DNA from: an uncultured Verrucomicrobiota bacterium
Lineage (GTDB): Bacteria > Verrucomicrobiota > Verrucomicrobiia > Opitutales > Opitutaceae
Assembly: GCA_903919625.1 (NCBI GenBank)
Contig: CAIXIZ010000313.1
Coordinates: forward strand, 1-9,085
Length of the DNA stretch: 9,085 bases
Direction of reading: 5' to 3'
The first letter of the stretch is position 1; each line of letters begins with the position of its first letter. A program made the position numbers and the translations under genes. This document shows positions 1 to 5,908 of the stretch, piece by piece. The notes under the pieces were generated by a model. The model was not told the DNA's origin. It saw nothing but the letters and a program-made list of their open reading frames with translations, and made no database searches.

Positions 1-21
1 CGACCTCGGTCGGGCTTCCCT

Positions 22-138
22 TCCTGGTGACCATATGCCGGGGGTTCCACCCGTTCCCATCCCGAACACGGCCGTTAAGCCCCGAGCAGCCAATGGTAGT
101 TGGACTATAGGTTCCGCGAGAGTAGGTTGTTGCCAGGT
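22..138 (+). rRNA. rrf: 5S ribosomal RNA
   Basis: This is the 5S RNA of the large ribosomal subunit. The conserved core is present: the CCCGTTCCCATCCCGAACAC segment of loop B/helix III, then GTTAAGCCCCGAGC, and GAGAGTAGG near the 3' end. The terminal helix is visible as CCTGG (23-27) pairing with CCAGG (133-137). The length of about 117 nt is normal for bacteria. It sits at the left edge of the window, so it is probably the last gene of a 16S-23S-5S operon entering from the left; the 23S is not in view. A T-rich run (138-147) and a series of hairpins follow it. The exact ends are uncertain by one to three bases. Confidence 0.95.
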
Positions 139-176
139 TTTATTTTTCATGCAGATCCCTTTGTCCCCCTGTCGGC

Positions 177-345
177 CCACGCCGAAGGGGCGTGGCAAAT
201 TTGACCGGCCCTTGCTTTGGCCCGGTCTGTCCCGATTTTTTTCGGGCGGTTTTCCGCCCTTCCCAGTCTCTGGGATTTTGCCCGCTGGCCATGCCAGCGT
301 GTGTGCGGGCTTCCCCTTGCGGCCAACTGACACCACCGAGTGTCA
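177..345. repeat. Array of seven short hairpins between the 5S gene and rph
   Basis: The roughly 260 bp between the 5S gene and rph holds no convincing gene but is full of short inverted repeats. (1) 177-183 with 189-195, 7 bp. (2) 203-208 with 222-227, 6 bp, extended by 2 bp after a mismatch. (3) 231-235 with 242-246, 5 bp, with a loop made only of T. (4) 244-249 with 254-259, 6 bp and a TTTT loop. (5) 261-266 with 270-275, 6 bp. (6) 283-289 with 293-299, 7 bp and a 3-nt loop. (7) 328-333 with 340-345, 6 bp. Hairpins 3 and 4 share bases 244-246, so they cannot form together. Multiple termination signals behind the rRNA operon are the simplest reading; a leader structure for rph is the alternative. 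Confidence 0.6.
261..279 (+). terminator. Terminator-like hairpin after the rRNA operon
   Basis: TCCCAG (261-266) pairs perfectly with CTGGGA (270-275) around a 3-nt loop, followed directly by TTTT (276-279). Of the hairpins in this spacer it has the best rho-independent layout on the plus strand, though the T run is short. It would end transcription from the rRNA operon before rph. Hairpin 203-227, with the seven T residues at 236-242 starting eight bases later, is a second candidate. Confidence 0.4.
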
Positions 346-402
346 ATTCCCGCCCATCAACGGGCTTGCACCGGTCCTTGCCCTCGTTTGACCTGAACGG
401 TC

Positions 403-1149
403 ATGCCAACTCCTCGGGCCGACGGCCGCCAATCAGACCAACTCCGCCCGATCTCTTTTGAGTCCGGCATCGCTCCCCACGCCACCGGTTCCGTGTTGGT
501 TTCCTTTGGTGCCACGCAGGTCATCTGCGCCGCCACCATCGAGAACAATGTCCCAACATGGATGAAACAGCAGAAAGTCCCCGGCGGCTGGCTGACGGCC
601 GAATATTCGATGCTCCCTTACTCGACGCATGACCGGAAGCCGCGCGAAATTTCCAAGGGCAAACCCGATGGCCGGAACATCGAAATCCAGCGTCTCATCG
701 GCCGGTCGCTTCGTGCCGTGCTCGATCTCCAAAAGCTCGGTCCCAACACCCTTTGGATCGACTGTGATGTGCTGCAGGCCGACGGCGGCACCCGCACCGC
801 CAGCATCACCGGAGCGTATCTCGCCGCCCGTCTTGCCGTGCAAAAACTGCTCGACGCCAAAAAAATATCCGAGAACCCGCTCGTTGACTCGGTCGCGGCC
901 GTCAGTGCCGGCATTTTCGGCGGCCAGCCGCTGCTCGACCTGAATTATCCCGAGGACAAGGATGCCGAGGTTGATGCCAATATTGTCATGACCGGCCAGG
1001 GCCGTTTCGTCGAGGTGCAGAGTTCTGGGGAAGAGGCGACTTTTACGCCTGAGCAACTGCAAAGTCTGCTGGCCCTTGCCCAGTCCGGTCTGAAGGAACT
1101 TGCCTCCCTGCAGGCGTCGTTCCTCGCGAAGCAATTGCTCCAACGTTGA
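403..1149 (+). CDS. rph: Ribonuclease PH
   Basis: This is RNase PH, the phosphate-dependent 3'-5' exoribonuclease that trims the 3' ends of tRNA precursors and other structured RNAs, releasing nucleoside diphosphates. It acts in the cytoplasm as a ring-shaped hexamer. At 248 residues it has the normal full length. Family signatures appear in order: DGRQSDQLRPISF (residues 7-19), GGWLTAEYSMLP (61-72), RNIEIQRLIGRSLRAV (91-106), IDCDVLQADGGTRTASITGA (119-138) and the late DLNYPEDKDAEVDANIVMTG segment (179-198). The GGTRTAS stretch (128-134) is the phosphate-binding loop. The ATG at 403 puts DGRxxDQLRP at the usual distance from the N-terminus. No strong Shine-Dalgarno is visible, and a 5-bp inverted repeat (389-393/399-403) touches the start codon. 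The usual companion gene for a nucleotide pyrophosphatase (rdgB/HAM1) does not follow; the next gene is convergent. Confidence 0.97.
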   Translation: MPTPRADGRQSDQLRPISFESGIAPHATGSVLVSFGATQVICAATIENNVPTWMKQQKVPGGWLTAEYSMLPYSTHDRKPREISKGKPDGRNIEIQRLIGRSLRAVLDLQKLGPNTLWIDCDVLQADGGTRTASITGAYLAARLAVQKLLDAKKISENPLVDSVAAVSAGIFGGQPLLDLNYPEDKDAEVDANIVMTGQGRFVEVQSSGEEATFTPEQLQSLLALAQSGLKELASLQASFLAKQLLQR

Positions 1150-1209
1150 GCGGGCCGTGTCCCTTTTGAACGGCTTTCCCCCGGGGGATCGTGCGTCGTC
1201 GCTTCCGGC

Positions 1210-2463
1210 TCAACCCATCAGGGCAACCCACACGAGCAGGCCGGCGAGGGCCGCCAAGGTGACCGGCACCCCGATTCGGGCGAAGTCCCGGAAGGAAATG
1301 TCGACCCCCAGATCGCGCGCCTGCTGCACCACGATGATGTTGGCCACGCTTCCCACGATGAGGAGGCTGCCGCCAAAGCTGTTGGCGAGCGCGAGCACGT
1401 AGGCGGTCGAAGGATGGGTCAGATCCACCACGTTGACCAACAGCAGCACGGCGGCGGAGTTGTTGATCAGGTTGGAAAGTGCCGTGGTGACGACCGCCAG
1501 GATGGAAGGGGAGGACAGGTTCAGCCCGGCTTGCGCGAGCCCATGGACCGCCTGCTCGCCGTAGCCGGTGGCCTGAAAGGCGCCGGTCACCACAAACAGC
1601 GCCATAAACAGGACCAGGATCGGCCACTCCACCAGACCGAGCAATTCCTCCGTGCGAAATTTCCTGCTGGCGAGATGGATGCCGGCTGCGGTCAGCGCGA
1701 CGATTTCCTTGGGCACTGCGGTGAAGCAAAAGGCGATGACCAAAGCCAGAATGAAAAGCCCTTTGATGGTATGCGCCCGGCTGAAAGGCCGGGTTGCCGC
1801 ATCGATGGTCATCGGTACGGGAATATTGGTTGTGAGGTGGTTCCGGGACAGCCGCCAGATGATCCCATAGGCGCAGCCCAGGGCAAAAATTACGGGCACA
1901 ACGCACCACAGCAGGTAGCGTCCGAAATCCAACCCGGCCACCTGCGCAATCAACATGTTTTGCGGATTGCCCACCGTGGTGGCGGCGGCACCCAGGTTGC
2001 TGGCAATCGCCAGCGCGATGACAAACGGCACCGGATTGATCCGATGGCGGAGCAGTGACGTCACCACCACCGGGGTCAGGACAAAGCAGACAATGTCATG
2101 GTTGAGGAAAGCCGACAGACCCGCCGTCACCAGCATCAGGGTGAGCAAAAATCTCGCCGGGTGTCCGAGCCGGAGCGCAATCGCACTGGCCACCAGGTCG
2201 AAAAATCCCGACAGGCGCAGCTGCGCGGACAGGACGAAAAACCCGAACAGCAGCAGGACGGTCGGCCAGTTGATGAAACCGGCCATGGTCGTCGTCGGCA
2301 GACCGGAGAAAAGCATCATCCCGATCGCGCCAAGCAGCACGATCCCCGTCCGGTTCAGTTTCAATCCCGGCACCCGGCCGGCGGCGATCCCGAGATAAGT
2401 AAGGGCAAAGATCACCAACACCACCGGTGCGGCGGAAGCAGGGTTGGCCAAGGGGGAGGGCAT
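1210..2463 (-). CDS. ArsB/SLC13-type anion permease (ion transporter superfamily)
   Basis: This is a 417-residue, highly hydrophobic inner-membrane protein with about ten to eleven predicted membrane segments. It has the duplicated layout of the ion transporter superfamily (ArsB, SLC13/DASS, CitMHS). In the first half LSAFLNHDIVCFVLTP (117-132) is followed by SNLGAAATTVGNPQNMLIA (155-173). The second half repeats the theme with LSNLINNSAAVLLLV (329-343) and NSFGGSLLIVGSVANIIV (361-378). The Asn-rich re-entrant loops of this superfamily form the substrate and cation site. The GNPQNM motif resembles YbiR/ArsB-like permeases more than the SNT motif of dicarboxylate carriers. The substrate cannot be read from the sequence; arsenite, phosphate, sulfate and carboxylates are all possible. 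Its ATG lies 19 bp after the PPK2 stop on the same strand, so the two are probably co-transcribed. It converges on rph with a 60 bp gap in which no good terminator hairpin is seen. Confidence 0.85.
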   Translation of the reverse strand: MPSPLANPASAAPVVLVIFALTYLGIAAGRVPGLKLNRTGIVLLGAIGMMLFSGLPTTTMAGFINWPTVLLLFGFFVLSAQLRLSGFFDLVASAIALRLGHPARFLLTLMLVTAGLSAFLNHDIVCFVLTPVVVTSLLRHRINPVPFVIALAIASNLGAAATTVGNPQNMLIAQVAGLDFGRYLLWCVVPVIFALGCAYGIIWRLSRNHLTTNIPVPMTIDAATRPFSRAHTIKGLFILALVIAFCFTAVPKEIVALTAAGIHLASRKFRTEELLGLVEWPILVLFMALFVVTGAFQATGYGEQAVHGLAQAGLNLSSPSILAVVTTALSNLINNSAAVLLLVNVVDLTHPSTAYVLALANSFGGSLLIVGSVANIIVVQQARDLGVDISFRDFARIGVPVTLAALAGLLVWVALMG

Positions 2464-2482
2464 GCCAGGTGTGGGCCGCCGG

Positions 2483-3352
2483 TTATTTTGCCAGCAGGTG
2501 GCGGATGGCTTTCAGCTCTTTCCGGCGGGTTTGGTCCAGTTGAGGGTAGCGCAGCTTCAGGTTTGCCAGGGTGTTCACGATCACTTCTGAGACAATCAGC
2601 CGTGCGTTGGCCTTGTCATCGGCGGGCACGATGTGCCACGGCGCGTGCGCGGTGCTCGTTGCCGCCAGGCAGTCTTCGTAAGCGCTTTGGTAGTCCTTCC
2701 AGCGGGCGCGTTCTGCGATGTCGGCCTGGCTGAATTTCCAATTTTTTGCCGGGTCGTCAATGCGCGCCAGAAATCTCCGCCGCTGTTCCTCCTTGGACAG
2801 GTGGAGAAAAAATTTTACCACCTGCGTGCCGTTGCGCTGCAGGTGTTTTTCCAGGTCGAGGATCGAGCGGTAGCGGTGCCGCCAGAATGCCGTGTCGGCG
2901 GGTTTCGCGCCGGGCAGGCCTTCGCCCCGCAGGATCTCCGGATGCACGCGCACGATCAGCACTTCCTCGTAATAGGAACGGTTGAAGATGCCGATGCGGC
3001 CGCGTTCCGGCAGGCACTGGGTCGTCCGCCACAAAAAATCATGCTCCAGTTCCTGCGCGCTCGGATGCTTGAAGCTGTATACCTGGCAGCCTTGCGGATT
3101 GACGCCCGACATCACATGCTTGATCGCGCCGTCTTTGCCCGCCGCATCCATCGCCTGAAAGATGAGCAGCAGGGCGTGCCGGTTGTCCGCATAAAGCAGG
3201 CTTTGCATGGCGCTCAGCTGTTGCACGTGGCTGGCGAGCAGCTGCGCATAATCTTTTTTTGTCGCGTATAACGGTTTCACCCGGGTCGGCCATTCCTTCA
3301 GCCGCACTTTGGCCCCTTCGGGCACGCGAAACGTTTTGAGTTCTAGCTTCAT
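2483..3352 (-). CDS. ppk2: Polyphosphate kinase 2 family protein, class III type
   Basis: PPK2 enzymes move phosphate between inorganic polyphosphate and nucleotides, most often using polyphosphate to phosphorylate AMP or ADP. From the start used here the protein has 289 residues, normal for a one-domain PPK2. The P-loop MDAAGKDG (68-75) is followed by HVMSGVNPQG (79-88). The Walker B region is GIFNRSYYEE (121-130) followed by VRVHPE, and the lid segment is RIDDPAKNWKFS (197-208). The wording VMSGVNPQG and PERGRIGIFNRSYYEEVL matches the class III enzymes known from Meiothermus and Deinococcus, which can take AMP to ATP; class is judged by motif memory only. An in-frame ATG at 3394 would add 14 residues (303 aa). 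I prefer 3352 because the family usually starts with a short MKL-type N-terminus, and a G-rich stretch lies about 10 bases upstream. It sits between a phosphatase gene and a permease gene on the same strand. Confidence 0.95.
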   Translation of the reverse strand: MKLELKTFRVPEGAKVRLKEWPTRVKPLYATKKDYAQLLASHVQQLSAMQSLLYADNRHALLLIFQAMDAAGKDGAIKHVMSGVNPQGCQVYSFKHPSAQELEHDFLWRTTQCLPERGRIGIFNRSYYEEVLIVRVHPEILRGEGLPGAKPADTAFWRHRYRSILDLEKHLQRNGTQVVKFFLHLSKEEQRRRFLARIDDPAKNWKFSQADIAERARWKDYQSAYEDCLAATSTAHAPWHIVPADDKANARLIVSEVIVNTLANLKLRYPQLDQTRRKELKAIRHLLAK

Positions 3353-3406
3353 GGGCGGTGATTCCCCCGGAGATAGATCGCCACCTTCCGGCATGGGCCA
3401 ATTGTA

Positions 3407-4045
3407 TCAGGGGCGGGCATGACCGGAGGCTGTCGCTGCCAACCGGTCGGGGCGAGTCAAAAACTCGGCAGGAGTGGAGTTCCAGCAGACAATCGCCGGC
3501 GTTGCGCTGCGGTCATGTTCGTAGCCGAGGACGCTGATCGACGCCGTGCTCAGCAGCAAATGCTGGCCGGCGCTGATGGGCAGCCCGATCCAGCGCGCAC
3601 CCAGAACGCGCCCAAAGTGCCCATGCGAAAAAAGCGCGATATTGCCGTTCATCGTCCGCAAACGGGCGACCAGCCGGTCGGCCCGGGCGGAGATTTGCGT
3701 GGTGGTTTCGCCACCTGGGCAGCCGTCATGAAAGATGTTCCAGGTCGGTTGGGCGGTGAGGATGTCCACCGAACGCCGGCCCTCGAACTCGCCGTAATCC
3801 CACTCGGCCAGATCCGGTTCGGTTTCGGCCGCCGATCCCATTCCGGCCAGTTCGCAGGTCTGCCGGGCACGTCGGCGCGGGCTGGTCAGCACCCGGGCAA
3901 ACGTCAGTGGCGCGAGCCGCGGGCCGAGTTCCCGCGCGCTGGCTTCGCCCTGGGCGGTCAGCGGGATGTCGGTGTGTCCGGTGTGCCGGCCGGAAAGCGA
4001 CCACTCGGTTTCGCCATGGCGGATAAGGTAGATGCGTGGGAGCAT
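3407..4045 (-). CDS. Histidine phosphatase superfamily protein (phosphoglycerate-mutase-like phosphatase)
   Basis: This is a cytoplasmic branch-1 histidine phosphatase of 212 residues from the start used. The catalytic LIRHGETEW motif (residues 7-15) has the phosphorylated His at 10. GRHTGHTDIPLT (19-30) follows, then TSPRRRARQT (54-63) with the second phosphate-binding Arg, the likely acid Glu81 in LAEWDYGEFEG, and the second catalytic His141 in FSHGHFGRVLGAR. The insert WNIFHDGCPGGET (102-114) is typical of sugar or nucleotide phosphatases of the SHB17 kind rather than true phosphoglycerate mutases, so a mutase label should be avoided; the substrate is unknown. An upstream ATG at 4126 would add 27 residues rich in Ala, Arg and Pro with no family similarity, so 4045 is preferred even though neither has a clear ribosome binding site. 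It is the first gene of a probable three-gene operon with ppk2 and the permease, its TGA lying 54 bp before the preferred ppk2 start. Confidence 0.9.
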   Translation of the reverse strand: MLPRIYLIRHGETEWSLSGRHTGHTDIPLTAQGEASARELGPRLAPLTFARVLTSPRRRARQTCELAGMGSAAETEPDLAEWDYGEFEGRRSVDILTAQPTWNIFHDGCPGGETTTQISARADRLVARLRTMNGNIALFSHGHFGRVLGARWIGLPISAGQHLLLSTASISVLGYEHDRSATPAIVCWNSTPAEFLTRPDRLAATASGHARP

Positions 4046-4243
4046 GGTGAGAAATGGTCTGAGGGATGCGCTGGCCGCACCCGGGGCCGTCGTGCGAACT
4101 TGGCGCGCTGGACAAATTGTTTTCAAGTCCCAACTGAGGGCACGCCGCCGGGCGCTTTATTCTCCGCGCGACGTTTACTCTTCCAAAAAGGGTGGCCTTT
4201 GTCAGCCCACGGCCTACGGTGCGCCGGTCGTCAACGACACTTT
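4046..4243. promoter_or_regulatory. Divergent intergenic region between the phosphatase operon and the protease gene
   Basis: These 198 bp separate two genes transcribed away from each other, so promoters for both should lie here; that is inferred from gene orientation. The middle (about 4110-4200) is locally AT-richer than the flanks. On the minus strand a TTGAAA box is visible near 4121-4126, but nothing close to a -10 consensus follows at the right distance. The heptamer CTGAGGG occurs twice in direct orientation (about 4059-4065 and 4134-4140), which could be chance. No operator or riboswitch is recognisable. Confidence 0.45.
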
Positions 4244-5824
4244 ATGCACTACCTCTCCCGACTTATTGGAGGGCGCGCCGTTGTATTTGCCGCGCTGGCC
4301 CTGGCTTCTTTTCTCCATGCCCACGCCGCGACTGAAGCCAACCAGCCCGAAACGGTCGCGGTGGCAGTGCCGGAAACTGGCCCCAATCGCGTGGAAAATT
4401 CCGTGGTCCGAGTCTTCTCCACCCGGCGTTTGCCCGACTTGGGCAAGCCCTGGAGCAAGCAGGCGGCGAGCGAAGTGAGCGGCACCGGGGTCATCATTGA
4501 GGGCAACCGGATTCTCACCAACGCCCATGTCGTCCTCTATGCCAGCCAAGTGCAGGTGCAGGGCAGCCAGTCCGGTGACAAGCTGTCGGCCCGCGTGGAG
4601 GCAATTGCGCCGGGCATCGATCTCGCCGTGCTCAAAGTTGAGGACGATTCGTTTTTTACCACCCGACCGCCCTTGCCCCGGGCCAATACCCTGCCCGAGG
4701 TCAAGGATCCGATCATTGCCATTGGCTATCCCACCGGTGGTTCCAGCCTGTCGATCACCAAGGGCATTGTTTCGCGCATTGAGTTTGCCAATTACAACTA
4801 CTCTGTGGCCGGCCTGCGCATCCAAATCGACGCGGCCATCAACCCCGGCAATAGTGGCGGTCCTGCTGTCATGGGCGACAAGATGATCGGGCTCGCCTTC
4901 AGCACTCTGAGCGGGGCGCAAAACATCGGCTATATCATCCCGTGCGAAGAAATTGAACTCTTCCTGCAGGATATCGCGGACGGTCATTATGACGGAAAAC
5001 CGGCGATGTATGATGGCGTGCAGACACTAGAGAATCCGGCGTTGCGTGCTTCGCTGAAACTGGACAAGTCGGTCGGGGGCGTTGTGGTGCGGGAGCCTTA
5101 TGGCTCCAGTCCGGACTATCCATTGAAACCGTGGGACATCATCACCAAGATCGGTGACACGCCCATCGACGATCAGGGCAAGGTCAAGCTGGGCGCCAGC
5201 CTCCAGGTGAGCTACCTCTACCAAGTGCAAAAAATTGCACAGAACGGCAAGCTGCCTCTGACCGTGGTGCGTGGCGGCAAGGAGGTCGCGGTGACTTTGC
5301 CGGTGCCGACCCAACGCGCCCGGGTACTGCCCAATCTCCAGGGCAATTACCCCGATTATTTTATCTATGGCCCCATGGTCTTTGCGAGCGGTACCGAGGA
5401 TTTTATGAATGCGCTCACTTCCGGCACCAATTCCGGCACAGTGCATACCTCGTTGGAATTATCAGACAGTCCGCTGGCCACCCGCCGTGGTGCCCCCCCG
5501 GCCTTTGCGGGGGAGGAGCTGGTCATCGTCCCTTCACCTTTCTTTCCCCATAAGCTTTCCACGGGCTATTCTTCTCCCGCCGGCCAGGTCGTGAAGGCGG
5601 TCAATGGCATCGCCGTCAAGAATCTCCGCCATTTGGTGGAGATCCTCCGTGACGCGAAGGATGATTATGTCTCCATCGAGTTCTCCTCCCGTTTCGCCGA
5701 GAAGAAGGTCTTTCCGCGCCAGGAAATGGCTGCCGCCACCGAGGAAGTCTTAAATGACAATGGCGTGCGCGCCCAGGGCTCGCCCGATATGCTGGCCGTG
5801 TGGAACACGAAAACCGTCCCTTAG
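4244..5824 (+). CDS. Secreted trypsin-fold serine protease of the DEG9/HtrA type with PDZ domains
   Basis: This is an exported, ATP-independent serine endopeptidase of family S1C, likely acting in periplasmic protein quality control or processing. The reading frame stays open far upstream, but the ATG at 4244 starts a good Sec signal peptide: Arg at 6 and 11, a hydrophobic core at about 12-24, and an AHA cleavage site at about 26-28. The mature protein has the catalytic triad His95 in ILTNAHVV, Asp126 in GIDLAVLKVE and Ser204 in NPGNSGGP. A PDZ domain spans about 255-352 and a second PDZ-like domain about 430-495, containing GQVVKAVNGIAVKNLRHLVE (447-466). The segments RIQIDAAINPGNSGGPAV and QNIGYIIP and the second PDZ closely resemble plant DEG9/DEG10-type proteases rather than classic DegP/DegQ. 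At 526 residues it matches that subfamily. No clear ribosome binding site precedes the start. The true substrate is unknown. Confidence 0.93.
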   Translation: MHYLSRLIGGRAVVFAALALASFLHAHAATEANQPETVAVAVPETGPNRVENSVVRVFSTRRLPDLGKPWSKQAASEVSGTGVIIEGNRILTNAHVVLYASQVQVQGSQSGDKLSARVEAIAPGIDLAVLKVEDDSFFTTRPPLPRANTLPEVKDPIIAIGYPTGGSSLSITKGIVSRIEFANYNYSVAGLRIQIDAAINPGNSGGPAVMGDKMIGLAFSTLSGAQNIGYIIPCEEIELFLQDIADGHYDGKPAMYDGVQTLENPALRASLKLDKSVGGVVVREPYGSSPDYPLKPWDIITKIGDTPIDDQGKVKLGASLQVSYLYQVQKIAQNGKLPLTVVRGGKEVAVTLPVPTQRARVLPNLQGNYPDYFIYGPMVFASGTEDFMNALTSGTNSGTVHTSLELSDSPLATRRGAPPAFAGEELVIVPSPFFPHKLSTGYSSPAGQVVKAVNGIAVKNLRHLVEILRDAKDDYVSIEFSSRFAEKKVFPRQEMAAATEEVLNDNGVRAQGSPDMLAVWNTKTVP

Positions 5825-5908
5825 CCGGAGCATGGTTCTCCTGCTGCCGCCTGCGCGGGACGGCTTCTCGCCAGCGCTGCGTTGCAGTTGAAAATTCCCG
5901 AATAATCG

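Noticed and set aside
35..548. Short frames across the 5S gene and the spacer after it
   Set aside because: They overlap the 5S RNA or the hairpin array, have low-complexity Pro/Arg-rich content and no ribosome binding sites.
433..1143. A 236-codon open frame on the minus strand inside rph
   Set aside because: Exact antisense shadow of rph in GC-rich DNA; the plus strand has unambiguous RNase PH motifs.
1177..1188. Perfect palindrome TCCCCCGGGGGA between rph and the permease as a shared terminator
   Set aside because: It has no loop and no T run on either side, so it does not fit a rho-independent terminator.
1414..2733. Overlapping plus-strand frames opposite the permease and ppk2
   Set aside because: Gln/Arg/His-rich shadows of the minus-strand genes without recognisable motifs.
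3419..4243. A long open plus-strand frame continuing upstream of the protease start
   Set aside because: It is antisense to the histidine phosphatase gene, has no protein-like features, and the signal peptide at 4244 marks the real start.
4110..4243. Specific sigma-70 promoter boxes in the divergent region
   Set aside because: A TTGAAA hexamer is visible on the minus strand, but no convincing -10 box lies at suitable spacing.
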